Below the pieces are notes generated by a model. It saw nothing but the letters and a program-made list of their open reading frames with translations. It ran no database searches and had not been told where the DNA came from. Of a stretch of DNA of 64,000 bases, positions 1-9,146 are shown in pieces (positions within the stretch are counted from its first letter, which is position 1; every line of letters starts with the position of its first letter). Origin of the DNA: Terriglobus roseus (GTDB taxonomy: Bacteria > Acidobacteriota > Terriglobia > Terriglobales > Acidobacteriaceae); assembly GCF_900105625.1 (NCBI RefSeq), contig NZ_FNSD01000001.1, forward strand, positions 992,001 to 1,056,000. Reading direction: 5' to 3'. The position numbers and the translations under genes are program-made.

Positions 1-1
1 G

Positions 2-814
2 CATTACGTCTGTGATGAGGCAAACGGTTGGCACCCCGACCTGGACGACATTCGCTCGAAGATCACGCCGCGCACCAAGGGCATCGTCGTCATCAACCCG
101 AACAACCCCACAGGCGCGGTCTATCCAGACCACGTGTTGCAGGAGATCGTGACCATCGCCCGCGAACACGGACTGGTCATCCTTGCAGATGAGGTCTATG
201 ACAAGGTTCTTTACGACGACATCCGGCATACCGCGCTGGCAAGTCTTTCGACAGATGTCTTGACCTTGACCTTCAATTCCCTCTCCAAGAGCTACCGTGC
301 CTGTGGTTATCGCGCCGGTTGGATGGTGGTCTCAGGCAACAAGGCGGTTGCGGCCAACTACATCGAAGGCTTGAACATGCTGGCGAACATGAAGCTGTGC
401 GCCAACGTGCCGGGCCAGTGGGCGATCCAGACCGCGTTGGGTGGCTATCAGAGCATCAACGACCTGGTGCGTGAAGGTGGCCGGCTGCGTCGTCAGCGCG
501 ACCTGGCCTATGAACTGCTCTCGGCGATTCCAGGCGTCACCTGCGTCAAGCCACAAGCGGCGCTCTATATGTTTCCGCGGCTGGATCCTAACGTCTATCC
601 CATTCAGGACGACCGCAAGTTTCTGCTGGAACTGCTGGAAGCCACGCGCGTGCTGGTGGTCCAGGGGACAGGCTTTAACTGGTCGCGATCGGATCACTTC
701 CGCATCGTATTTCTGCCACATGAGTCCGACCTGCGAGAGGCCATTGGCCGCATCGCAAAATTTCTCGCGGATTATCGCGAAAAATACTCGACGGATCCAG
801 TCGCGCTCGCGTAA
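2..814 (+). CDS. alaA: Alanine-synthesising PLP aminotransferase (AlaA type), 5' end outside window
   Basis: The reading frame is open from base 2, so the N-terminal part of the gene lies upstream of the window; 270 residues are visible. The fragment carries the class I aminotransferase motif NPNNPTGAVY, the ADEVYDK segment, and the PLP-lysine region NSLSKSYR. It follows E. coli AlaA closely through the stretches CANVPGQWAIQTALGGYQS and YMFPRLDPN. The expected reaction is pyruvate plus glutamate to alanine plus 2-oxoglutarate in the cytoplasm. It is separated by about 265 bp from the molybdenum hydroxylase genes, so co-transcription is doubtful. Other class I aminotransferase specificities are possible. 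Confidence 0.9.
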   Translation, partial: HYVCDEANGWHPDLDDIRSKITPRTKGIVVINPNNPTGAVYPDHVLQEIVTIAREHGLVILADEVYDKVLYDDIRHTALASLSTDVLTLTFNSLSKSYRACGYRAGWMVVSGNKAVAANYIEGLNMLANMKLCANVPGQWAIQTALGGYQSINDLVREGGRLRRQRDLAYELLSAIPGVTCVKPQAALYMFPRLDPNVYPIQDDRKFLLELLEATRVLVVQGTGFNWSRSDHFRIVFLPHESDLREAIGRIAKFLADYREKYSTDPVALA

Positions 815-1079
815 ACACGACGGGCGCGCTGGGCGTGTCTCACCGATTCCGGAGAGCTGCCGGTTTTAGCGGAGTCGTGCGGGAATTGCAGTGGTTCCGA
901 CCGAATCTGGCGATCAGGCTCGCGATCTTTCCTTCGCCCGCGGAGTGCTTGACTGGCGCTCGCCAGGCCTCGGGTGCGTACTGTTGGCGAAAATACGTGA
1001 TTTCCGACTCACTCAAGCTGTAAAGTTTATGGCGCGAGCGATTTGTGCAGGAAAACTGCAGAACAAGTCCGGAGGGCAA

Positions 1080-1598
1080 ATGCAGACGATCAAGGTAAAC
1101 GGCAAGATGCGCGAGGTGAAGTCTTCGCAGGACACACCGTTGCTTTACGTCCTGAAGGACGAGTTGTCCGTCTCAAGTCCCCAGTTTGGCTGCGGGCTGG
1201 CCCAGTGCGGTGCGTGCTCCGTCCTGCTGGACGGTAAAGAGATAAGGTCCTGCATCACCCCCGTCTCGCAGGCTGCAGGCAAGGAAGTCACCACGATCGA
1301 AGGGCTGCCAGAGCGCTGGGCCAAGCATAAGAAGACGTCCACGACACCGGGCCTCCTTCACCCCGTTCAAGAGGCGTGGATTGAGCAACAGGTCCACCAA
1401 TGTGGCTTTTGCCAGAGCGGCATGATGATCAAGGCCACGGAGCTATTGGAGAGCAAGCCAAAGCCGACTCTGGATGAGATCAAAGAGGCCTTCACGACCT
1501 CGGGACCGTCGCCGCACCTGTGCCGCTGCGGAACCTATCTCGCGATCGTAGACGCAGTTCGACATGCCTCGACTCTGATGACGAAGGGACAAGCCTAA
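1080..1598 (+). CDS. (2Fe-2S)-binding subunit of a molybdenum hydroxylase (IorA type)
   Basis: This is a small two-cluster iron-sulfur subunit of 172 residues, the usual size of the family. A plant-type [2Fe-2S] ferredoxin motif CGLAQCGACSVLLDG with a later Cys (IRSC) is followed by the C-terminal four-helix motif CGFCQSGMM...CRCGTY. It passes electrons from the molybdopterin subunit to an external acceptor, probably a membrane cytochrome. ATG 1080 is chosen because a strong GGAGGG site lies just upstream and the homologous part begins there; an open frame extends further upstream but looks non-coding. The stop codon overlaps the next start (TAATG), which indicates translational coupling with the large subunit. 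Confidence 0.93.
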   Translation: MQTIKVNGKMREVKSSQDTPLLYVLKDELSVSSPQFGCGLAQCGACSVLLDGKEIRSCITPVSQAAGKEVTTIEGLPERWAKHKKTSTTPGLLHPVQEAWIEQQVHQCGFCQSGMMIKATELLESKPKPTLDEIKEAFTTSGPSPHLCRCGTYLAIVDAVRHASTLMTKGQA

Positions 1599-4060
1599 TG
1601 GAACAGCTTCTGGAAGCACTGACAGGGGAAGTCTACGGAGCGCAGCCCGAGGCTCTGACATCGGACGTTTACGGAGCAAAGCTGACACGTCGTGGCTTCG
1701 TCAAAGCGGGCGGCGCTTTGGTGGTGGGCTTCGGCCTACTGCGCGGCGGCGTTGCCAGGGCAGGCACCGGTCGTGCCGACGGGAATGCTTTTGATCCCGG
1801 TCTGCCGCAGTCATGGATTGAAATCCATCCGGACAACACGGTGCTCTACCGCACAGGCAAGAGCGACTTTGGCCAGGGAACCATCTACACCGCATACAAG
1901 CAGATCATCGCGGATGAACTCGACGTCAGCTTTGAAGCCATCACAACGGTTGTCACCGCCGATACCGACACCACTCCCGAAGGTGGCGGTACCTTCGGTC
2001 TACTGGGCGAGGGCATTCCGAACATCCGTAAGGCTGCAGCTTATACCCGAGAGGCGCTTCTGCAGTTAGCCTCACAACGCCTCGGCGTGCCGAAAGATCA
2101 ACTGAAGACGGCCGATGGCATCGTCTCGGGCGGCGGAAAGAAGGTCTCATACGGCGACCTTGTGAAAGACGGGAACTTCCAGCTCACCATCCCCGTTGGC
2201 GGAGACCTCACCAGCATCTTTGGCCTACGCATCACGGGCAATCCGCCGCTGAAGCCAACCAGCGAGATGAAGGTCGTTGGCAAGTCCTACAATAACAGCA
2301 ACATCGCCAGTAAGGTCAAGGCGGAAGAACTTTGGGTCACGAACGTGAAGCTACCGGGCATGATGCACGGTCGCGTGGTGCATCCGGGCACGCTTGGATC
2401 GCACCTGGTATCCGCTGGAACATTGGATAAGACGAAGTTCCCGAACACCCAATTGATCGTGAAGGGTGACCTCGTCGCAGTAGTCGCACCGACTGAGTGG
2501 GAAGCGGTCCAGGCCTCCTGGCAAGTCGCCGGTGCCACAAAGTGGACGGAGTGGAAGGGATTGCCCGGCAAGGACAAGCTCTACGACCATCTTCGGAACG
2601 AGTCAGACTGGAAGACCGCGCCAGTCGCAAAGGGCCGCAAGAATAAGGGTGATACGAAGTCAGTGATGGAAGCCTCACCCAAGAAGCTTGAGGCGACTTA
2701 CCGTCTGCCGTACTGGAAGCACGCTCCCATCGGACCAACGCTTGCCGTGGCTGACTACAAGACCGATGGCTCCGTCGTGGTGCATACCCATACCCAGAAC
2801 GCCCAGGCCCTGCGCGGACAGCTTGCGAAGATGCTGGGCACGTCGATCAACAATGTTGTCGTCAAGACCTATTCAGGAGCTGGACACTACGGTCGCTCGA
2901 ACGGCGGTAATGCAGGTGCCGAAGATGAGGCGGTCATCCTCTCGAAGGAAGTCGGCAAGCCCGTGCGTGTGCAGTGGATGCGCAACGATGAGATGCAATG
3001 GTCGACGCAATCCCCGGTTGCTTTCGCGGATGTGAGGATCGCTGTCGACGCCGGTGGAAAGATCTCAGCCTATGAGATCGACCACTTCATGCCGGCAATG
3101 CAGGACGATCGGCTGATCGGCGCTGTCATCGCTGGCTTGCCTACCATGAACGCGCCGAGTGAGAAGGGTGCCATCCTTAATGGCATTGGGAATGGCCCTT
3201 CGGACGACTGGCTTTACGCCGCGGTCCCCGCGTTGACCGAGCGCGCACATGGCACCTACCAGATTGGTCAGCAGAAGTCTCCGGTATCCATCGGTATTCG
3301 TGACCACACGATGCGAACGCCGGGGCAGTTCCAGCAGAACTTTCCACGCGAAATGGCGATGTCGGAAGCTGCAGGACTGGCAGGGGCCGATCCTCTGCAA
3401 TTCCGCCTGGATCATGCAAAAGATGAGCGATTGATCCAGGTCTTGAATCGTCTCAAAGTGGAGTCCGGATGGGAGGCGCGGCCCAGTCCGTCTGCTGCCT
3501 CAGCGTCCGGCATTGTGCGAGGTCACGGGGTCTCAGCAATGCTCCGCTCCGGCACGTATTGGGGCTGCGCCTGCGAGGTTTCGGTGAACCAGGCGACCGG
3601 TGCCGTGAAGGTGGACAAATACACCATCGTGCTCGATCCAGGCATCGTGGTGAATCCTGACCAACTGAAGCGGCAAGTTCAAGGGGGTGCCATGATGGGG
3701 CTCAGCATCGCTCTTCACGAGGAAGTTCCCTTTAACGAGAGCGGCATCACCGCAACTGATTGGTACTCCTATCCCATCCTGACGATGGCAGAAATCCCTG
3801 AGTTCAAGGTGGTTCTGCTGCACCGCCCCGAGTTCGGCACGATGGGTCAGGGGTCGGAGGCTGCGAATGCACTCGGTGCCTCTGCGATTGCATCCGCAGT
3901 CTATGACGCAACCGGAAAGCCCGTGCGCCAGATACCGCTTCGCCCTGCTTATGTGAAACAGATGCTGGCCGGCAACTCAGACATCAATGCCATCCCACCC
4001 CGTCACGATGAACCAACGAAAACGGGTTCGTCAGCTCCTCCCGCAACCAGCGCGCTCTAG
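1598..4060 (+). CDS. Molybdopterin-binding subunit of a periplasmic aldehyde/isoquinoline oxidoreductase (IorB type)
   Basis: The 820-residue large subunit belongs to the xanthine dehydrogenase/aldehyde oxidase superfamily and has the IorB domain order. A twin-arginine signal LTRRGFVKAGGALVVGFGLL lies near residues 28-47, so the dimer is probably Tat-exported with its cofactor. The catalytic Glu near the C-terminus appears kept in GQGSEAANALG, followed by ASAVYDATG, although the usual GxGE is here GSE. The family hydroxylates aromatic heterocycles or oxidises aldehydes using Mo-pterin cytosine dinucleotide. The substrate cannot be read from the sequence. ATG 1598 overlaps the preceding stop. 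A hairpin about 40 bp after the stop probably ends the operon. Confidence 0.9.
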   Translation: MEQLLEALTGEVYGAQPEALTSDVYGAKLTRRGFVKAGGALVVGFGLLRGGVARAGTGRADGNAFDPGLPQSWIEIHPDNTVLYRTGKSDFGQGTIYTAYKQIIADELDVSFEAITTVVTADTDTTPEGGGTFGLLGEGIPNIRKAAAYTREALLQLASQRLGVPKDQLKTADGIVSGGGKKVSYGDLVKDGNFQLTIPVGGDLTSIFGLRITGNPPLKPTSEMKVVGKSYNNSNIASKVKAEELWVTNVKLPGMMHGRVVHPGTLGSHLVSAGTLDKTKFPNTQLIVKGDLVAVVAPTEWEAVQASWQVAGATKWTEWKGLPGKDKLYDHLRNESDWKTAPVAKGRKNKGDTKSVMEASPKKLEATYRLPYWKHAPIGPTLAVADYKTDGSVVVHTHTQNAQALRGQLAKMLGTSINNVVVKTYSGAGHYGRSNGGNAGAEDEAVILSKEVGKPVRVQWMRNDEMQWSTQSPVAFADVRIAVDAGGKISAYEIDHFMPAMQDDRLIGAVIAGLPTMNAPSEKGAILNGIGNGPSDDWLYAAVPALTERAHGTYQIGQQKSPVSIGIRDHTMRTPGQFQQNFPREMAMSEAAGLAGADPLQFRLDHAKDERLIQVLNRLKVESGWEARPSPSAASASGIVRGHGVSAMLRSGTYWGCACEVSVNQATGAVKVDKYTIVLDPGIVVNPDQLKRQVQGGAMMGLSIALHEEVPFNESGITATDWYSYPILTMAEIPEFKVVLLHRPEFGTMGQGSEAANALGASAIASAVYDATGKPVRQIPLRPAYVKQMLAGNSDINAIPPRHDEPTKTGSSAPPATSAL

Positions 4061-4098
4061 GCATTGCGGAGGGGCCTCGCTCTCGCCTGACCATGAGG

Positions 4099-4125
4099 AT
4101 CACCGCCTAGTCTAATGGCGGTGAT
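4099..4125. terminator. Bidirectional hairpin between convergent operons
   Basis: A 9-bp perfect stem (ATCACCGCC / GGCGGTGAT) with a 9-nt loop lies between the 3' ends of the molybdenum hydroxylase genes and the convergent ABC permease gene. The T-tract is weak on both sides, so termination is inferred mainly from the position. Confidence 0.55.
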
Positions 4126-4135
4126 TCCCTGCTCT

Positions 4136-5371
4136 CTATTCGAAGCGCAGCGCCTCGATGGGATCGAGCAGCGCGGCCTTGCGCGCAGGATAGAAGCCGA
4201 AGCCTATTCCCACCAGCGCGGAGAACAACACAGCGAGCAGCACCGCGTTCAGGCTGATCACGGTGCGCCACTGAGCAAGATGCGAGACAAGCAGCGATCC
4301 GGCTACACCAATCACCACACCGATCACGCCGCCTGTCGCAGAGAGGGCTGTCGCCTCCACCAGGAACTGCAGGAGGATATCCGCGGTCTTCGCTCCGACG
4401 GCAAGCCTCAACCCGATCTCCCGCGTGCGCTCACGAACTGAGACGAGCATGATGTTCATGATGCCGATCCCACCTACGATCAGCGAGACCGACGCCACGG
4501 AGGCGAGCATGAGTGACATGACCCGTGATGAATTCGCTTGCGCCTTGAAGACCTCTTCCAGATTTCGCATGGAGAAGTCATCCGCCTCCCCCGGCAACAG
4601 GTGATGCCGCTGCCGCAACAGGCTACTCGCCTCATCCTGCGCCGCATTGATGCTGTTGTTTGCCGACGCCTGCATCAGTACCGCGTCCACCGCGTCAGCG
4701 TTCGCTGATTTGAAGCCAAGCACCTTCTGTTTCGCAGTGGAAATCGGCAGCAGGATCACGTCATCCTGATCCTGCCCGCTGGCCGACTGCCCCTTCGCAG
4801 TCAACACCGCTGCAACGAGAAACGGTACCTGCTTAATCCGGATCGTGGAGCCGACTGGATCGGACTGCCCAAACATCTTTGTGGCCACCGTCGGCCCGAG
4901 CATTGCGATCTTGGCCGCACGGTCGACATCCTGTTCCGTAAACAGATCCCCGCGTGCTGCGCCAATCTCACGGATCTTGAAGTACGCCGGGGTCGTCCCG
5001 ATCACCGTGGTTCCCCAGTTCGTGCCCTCCGAAACAACGGTGGCGGCCCCACGGACCGCAGGCGCCGCGTAACGGATATGCGAACAACAGGAACTCAACT
5101 CCCTTGCGTCCGCGAGCGTAAGTGTGGTCGCGCTTCCCGTTCCCAGTTGCAGGCCCGACGTTGTAAGACTGCCAGGGATCACAATGACGAGATTGCTGCC
5201 AATGCTCGCGATCTGCTCGCGCACTCGCTCGCTCGCACCAGTTCCCACGGCAACCGTTGCAATCACAGCGGCGACACCAATGACGATACCCAGCATCGTC
5301 AAGGCACTGCGAACGATGTTCACCCGGATCGCAAGGAAGGCAACACGAATGATTGACAGTGCATGCATCAT
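4136..5371 (-). CDS. ABC transporter permease, MacB/FtsX type
   Basis: This 411-residue inner-membrane permease has one N-terminal membrane helix (IRVAFLAIRVNIVRSALTML), a large periplasmic MacB_PCD domain, and three C-terminal helices forming the FtsX domain, with the family signature RERTREIGLRLAVGA. Unlike E. coli MacB, the ATPase is a separate protein encoded immediately upstream, and the two genes overlap by 4 bp (ATGA). With the adaptor gene it forms a tripartite efflux or lipoprotein/peptide-exporting system. The exported substrate is unknown; macrolide export should not be assumed. Confidence 0.92.
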   Translation of the reverse strand: MMHALSIIRVAFLAIRVNIVRSALTMLGIVIGVAAVIATVAVGTGASERVREQIASIGSNLVIVIPGSLTTSGLQLGTGSATTLTLADARELSSCCSHIRYAAPAVRGAATVVSEGTNWGTTVIGTTPAYFKIREIGAARGDLFTEQDVDRAAKIAMLGPTVATKMFGQSDPVGSTIRIKQVPFLVAAVLTAKGQSASGQDQDDVILLPISTAKQKVLGFKSANADAVDAVLMQASANNSINAAQDEASSLLRQRHHLLPGEADDFSMRNLEEVFKAQANSSRVMSLMLASVASVSLIVGGIGIMNIMLVSVRERTREIGLRLAVGAKTADILLQFLVEATALSATGGVIGVVIGVAGSLLVSHLAQWRTVISLNAVLLAVLFSALVGIGFGFYPARKAALLDPIEALRFE

Positions 5372-6096
5372 CCCCGAAGCTCCAGAGCATCCGGCGCGCC
5401 GGCGGGGAGAGCGGGACGCTCATCGGCGACAAGCATGCCATCCCGAAAACGCAGGATGCGTTCGGCATAGGCGGCCACCTCGTCCGAATGCGTCACGATG
5501 ATTACGGTGATCCCGCTGGATTGCTGAACCTTGCGGAAAAGCAGCATGATCTCCTGGCTTGTCGCGGAATCAAGCGCCCCGGTGGGTTCATCGGCCAGAA
5601 TCAGACGCGGCTGGTTGATCAGCGCACGTGCAATGGCAACTCTCTGCTGCTGGCCTCCGGAGAGTTGCGTGGGTTGATTGTGCATTCGTTGACCTAATCC
5701 CACAGCCTCGAGTGCCTTCATCGCCATGGCGTCAGGATTCTCAACCGGACGCGAAGTGTACAGCAACGGCAGCTTCACATTCTCCAATGCCGACGTACGC
5801 GCCAACAGGTTGAAGTTCTGAAAGACGAAGCCAATCTTTTCGCTTCGTATGGCTGCAAGCTCATCCCGTTGAAGCCCACCCACGGATTGACCATCCAGCA
5901 AATACTCGCCGGACGTAGGCCGGTCCAGGCAGCCGAGAATGTTCATGAAGGTCGACTTCCCGGAGCCGGACGGTCCCATGATGGCGACAAACGAACCTTC
6001 CTTAACGGTCACGGATACGTCGCTCAGCGCATTCACCTGAACCTCACCCAGGTCGTAGACCTTGCTGACGTGCCGGACTTCGATCACGTCTCCCAT
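5368..6096 (-). CDS. ABC transporter ATP-binding protein, MacB/LolD type
   Basis: The 242-residue ATPase has a complete set of motifs: Walker [11 protein letters not shown]-loop region FQNFNL, signature [15 protein letters not shown], Walker [14 protein letters not shown] and the H-loop VTHSD. It energises the FtsX-type permease encoded next, whose start codon overlaps this stop. The adaptor gene ends 11 bp upstream, so the three genes (adaptor, ATPase, permease) form one tight operon on the minus strand. Confidence 0.95.
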   Translation of the reverse strand: MGDVIEVRHVSKVYDLGEVQVNALSDVSVTVKEGSFVAIMGPSGSGKSTFMNILGCLDRPTSGEYLLDGQSVGGLQRDELAAIRSEKIGFVFQNFNLLARTSALENVKLPLLYTSRPVENPDAMAMKALEAVGLGQRMHNQPTQLSGGQQQRVAIARALINQPRLILADEPTGALDSATSQEIMLLFRKVQQSSGITVIIVTHSDEVAAYAERILRFRDGMLVADERPALPAGAPDALELRG

Positions 6097-6107
6097 GGTG
6101 GCCGACT

Positions 6108-7601
6108 TTAAAATGGCCGACGGCCTGGTGGGCCCGGCGCAGCGCTGGTGGACTTGTCGGGGCTGTCCCGCACAATCACTTCATCGCCAACCTTCAGTAG
6201 GTTCGAAGTGACCGCTGTGTATCGCCCATCCGTCAGACCGGGGACGACCGGAACGACCGTGACAGCCTCTCCAGAGACGAGATAGAGGCGAGCTGCGTCT
6301 CCCTTGGCAGACCCCATGGGGCCAATCGCCTTGGTGACAGCAACACTCGGACTGTAGCGCAGCGCTGCATTCACCACACGCAGCACACGATCCTGCTTCG
6401 CGGTAAAGATCGTGACTTTGGCCGTCATGCCTGGAAAGAGTTTGAGATCCTGGTTTGGCACGGTTACGACGACATCGTAGGTCACAACGTTCTGCGCTGT
6501 AATCGGAGCTCTGCGCACGCTAAAGACGGTTCCCTGGAAAGTTCTTCCGGGGTAGGCATCGACAGTGAAGGTGGCCGACTGTCCGGTCTGCACAACACCC
6601 ACATCCGCCTCATCGACGCTGGTGTCCACCTGCATCTTGGTAAGGTCCTCGCCGATGTCAAAGATATCCGGCGCCTGGAAGGACGCAGCGACCGTCTGCC
6701 CCACATCAAAGTGCCTTGCAATCACCGTGCCGGAGACAGGTGCAACGATACGTGTGTGCTCGAGATTGATGGATGCCTGTCGTAGCGCTGCCTGGGACTG
6801 CTGCAGCTGTGCGGCCGCGCTCCTCCGCTGTTCCTGCACGGTGCGAATATTCGCCTGCGCCGCCGTCAGGTTCAACTTCGCAGCTTCCACTTGTGAGTGA
6901 TCGGCATCCACCTGGGCCACGGCGGCGGCATATACCGCCTGTGCAGAGTCGCGAAACTCTTTTGAGACAACACTCTGTTCGTAAAGGCCATTGGCGCGGT
7001 TCCACTGCAGTTCCAGATTTTGAAGCGTGGCCGTGTCTTTCATGACGATAGCTTCTGCATTTTTAAGCGATCCATTCACCGCGCCCGCATCCGCTTCGGC
7101 CTTTGCAATCTGCGCCTCTGCCGCTGTCACCGCGCTCTCCTGCTGGCGAACGGTCGCAGCCGCAGCATCCACCTCTGACTCAAAGATGGACGGATCGATC
7201 TGGGCGATGAGCTGCCCTTTCGTTACCCGCGTGTTGAAGTCGGCATACAGGGCTTGAATGTTTCCCGAGACCTGGCTGCCCACCTGAACGTTGACGACCG
7301 GATTGAGATTGCCAGTTGCTGTGACCACCGACTGAATGCTGCCCATCTCGATCTTGGCTGTGTCGACGCCAAGGCCTATGTCTCTGATTCGCAAACGCAT
7401 GGCCGCAAAGCCTGCAACGATGAGGACCGCGATCCCGATCATTAAATTGAGCTTCCACCTGCGCAGGAAGAAGCCTGCCTTCAACGGGGTAGGTAACAGG
7501 GTGATTGCCGAAGCGTTACTGACCGGCGGAAGCGGCTCTGCTGTTGCCGTTTTGCTCAGGACGCTTACGGGCTCATCAGAAGTGATCGGTTCCAGATTCA
7601 T
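6108..7601 (-). CDS. Efflux periplasmic adaptor subunit (MacA/RND membrane-fusion type)
   Basis: The protein has a cytoplasmic N-terminal segment, one membrane helix (LNLMIGIAVLIVAGFAA), a barrel-sandwich/lipoyl domain (NVQVGSQVSGNIQALY), a long Ala/Glu/Gln-rich coiled-coil hairpin, the returning lipoyl half (IVAPVSGTVIARHFDVGQTV) and C-terminal beta domains. It bridges the inner-membrane ABC complex and an outer-membrane channel; no channel gene is present here. The frame is open to 7766, with ATG codons at 7766 and 7676. I prefer 7601 because the first 55 residues are rich in Arg/Lys and look unconserved, but the ribosome-binding sites do not settle the choice. Confidence 0.88.
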   Translation of the reverse strand: MNLEPITSDEPVSVLSKTATAEPLPPVSNASAITLLPTPLKAGFFLRRWKLNLMIGIAVLIVAGFAAMRLRIRDIGLGVDTAKIEMGSIQSVVTATGNLNPVVNVQVGSQVSGNIQALYADFNTRVTKGQLIAQIDPSIFESEVDAAAATVRQQESAVTAAEAQIAKAEADAGAVNGSLKNAEAIVMKDTATLQNLELQWNRANGLYEQSVVSKEFRDSAQAVYAAAVAQVDADHSQVEAAKLNLTAAQANIRTVQEQRRSAAAQLQQSQAALRQASINLEHTRIVAPVSGTVIARHFDVGQTVAASFQAPDIFDIGEDLTKMQVDTSVDEADVGVVQTGQSATFTVDAYPGRTFQGTVFSVRRAPITAQNVVTYDVVVTVPNQDLKLFPGMTAKVTIFTAKQDRVLRVVNAALRYSPSVAVTKAIGPMGSAKGDAARLYLVSGEAVTVVPVVPGLTDGRYTAVTSNLLKVGDEVIVRDSPDKSTSAAPGPPGRRPF

Positions 7602-8200
7602 TCTGTCCATCAGATCGGGATGCGAGATCAACCGATCGCCTTTCACCAACGGAGCCTTCGCGCGTGCGGTGAGCATGGTGATCCGGCGGCGATGCCGTAG
7701 TTTCACAAGCTCGTCCCGCCGCTTTGCTCCGGAAAAGGTCGCCGGCCGCGGAAGACCTCGATACATTCAGAACACCGGCGCAACGATCGACGGCGTGTTG
7801 CCTTCGAAGTCCATGATCAACATCTGTCCGCAATCACATGGCTTCTGATCCAACAGTAGGGCGGGCAGGGCAAGACTGCTGTGATAGGCATCACAGGTGC
7901 CTTCACGTGACTTCGTCGCAGCGAGCGGTCAAAAATTACGTGAGCCACAGTCGCGTACGCTTCATGGCGCTCGCACACGCGTTAGAACCCATCTCGCTGT
8001 AAAGGAATCGGGAAGGATAGTGAGCTGGTGTGTTCTGCGCCAGTGGCATTGGAATCTTTCGCCACAAGCGCGGACCCGCGTCAATGTCTACCTCACTGTC
8101 GAGATGTGGTACGAGCGCAACCTGCGCTTGCGATGAAACCCGCGTTGCGAAGATGACCATTGTCGCCGTAATCGATGAAATGCGAAGATCGAAGCCAACC
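7602..8200. other. Divergent intergenic region between the efflux operon and the TIM-barrel gene
   Basis: If the adaptor starts at 7601, about 600 bp separate the two divergent genes; part may be an N-terminal extension of the adaptor, whose frame is open to 7766. The region holds a CRP-like palindrome at 7880-7895. I see no further gene or RNA. Confidence 0.5.
7880..7895. promoter_or_regulatory. CRP/FNR-family operator-like palindrome
   Basis: The site reads TGTGA-N6-TCACA, the exact consensus of the E. coli cAMP-CRP site. The symmetry extends one base each side (CTGTGAT aggc ATCACAG). It lies between the divergent efflux operon and the sugar isomerase gene and could control either. No CRP gene is in the window. 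Confidence 0.5.
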
Positions 8201-9103
8201 ATGATGAATCGTCGAAGCTTTCTGCAGAACGCCGCCGCACTCACCGTGATGTCTTCCCTGCCTGCCCGAGCGAGCACACGACTGCCGATCCGTATGGCGG
8301 TTGAGTACAACATGCTTCCCGATAATCTGCCGATCCAGCAGCGTTTTCAGCTCGCCAAAGATTGCGGGTATCAGCAGATCGAATGCCCCACGACATCCAA
8401 TCAAGTCGATGCAGAGGCCATGAAGGCTGCTTCGGAAAAGGTGGGCTTGCCGATTCATTCCGTGATGAACATGGACCACTGGAAATACCCTTTTACCTCC
8501 GCCGATCCAGCAGTGGTGGAGAAGAGTCTCGAGGGCGCGCGCACTTCAATTCGCAATGCGCATCTGTGGGGTGCTTCAACAGTTCTGCTGGTACCCGGTG
8601 TGGTGAACGCATCAACCTCCTACCAGGACGCCTACATACGTTCGCAGGCAGTCATCCGCAAACTGATTCCCCTGGCAGAGGAATTGAATGTAACGCTTGC
8701 GCTTGAAGAGGTTTGGAACAAGTTCCTGCTTAGTCCGTTGGAGTTTGCGCGTTACATCGACGAATATCACTCCCCGCGCGTCCGCGCCTACTTCGATGTC
8801 GGCAACGTTGTGCTGTACGGATACCCGCAGGACTGGATACGCACGTTGGGCAAGCGTATCGTCAAGCTCCACATCAAAGACTTCAAGTTTCTGCGCGGTA
8901 AGGGTGGCGCGGACTCCGTAGCTCGCTGGGTCTCTCCAGGCGATGGCGACATTGATTGGATCGCCATCCATACGGCACTCAGCGAAATCGGATATCAAGG
9001 GACCGCAACTCTCGAACTGGATCCCGGAGATGCGAAGTATCTGCAGGAGATGCGGCACCGCTTCGATCTCATCTTGTCCGGCGAAATGCGTGCCAGGGCG
9101 TAG
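8201..9103 (+). CDS. Tat-exported sugar phosphate isomerase/epimerase-like TIM-barrel protein
   Basis: The protein is a xylose-isomerase-like TIM barrel of about 300 residues. Likely divalent-metal ligands are the Glu in LALEEVWN, the Asp in YFDVGNV, the His in KLHIKDF and the Glu in ATLELDPG, in the usual order. Family members isomerise or epimerise keto sugars or hydroxypyruvate; the substrate is unknown. The N-terminus NRRSFLQNAAALTVMSSLPARA is a Tat signal, so it acts outside the cytoplasm, which makes a phosphorylated substrate unlikely. The ATG pair at 8201/8204 is chosen because it gives the signal peptide directly; the open frame upstream looks non-coding. Confidence 0.87.
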   Translation: MMNRRSFLQNAAALTVMSSLPARASTRLPIRMAVEYNMLPDNLPIQQRFQLAKDCGYQQIECPTTSNQVDAEAMKAASEKVGLPIHSVMNMDHWKYPFTSADPAVVEKSLEGARTSIRNAHLWGASTVLLVPGVVNASTSYQDAYIRSQAVIRKLIPLAEELNVTLALEEVWNKFLLSPLEFARYIDEYHSPRVRAYFDVGNVVLYGYPQDWIRTLGKRIVKLHIKDFKFLRGKGGADSVARWVSPGDGDIDWIAIHTALSEIGYQGTATLELDPGDAKYLQEMRHRFDLILSGEMRARA

Positions 9104-9146
9104 CAGGGCTTACCTGCAAATGCCGGTCCCAAGTATCATTCACCTC

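Noticed and set aside
8173-8188. GAAATGCGAAG match to the IclR half-site core before the TIM-barrel gene
   Set aside because: There is no second half-site at the right spacing, and the position is directly before a start codon; probably chance.
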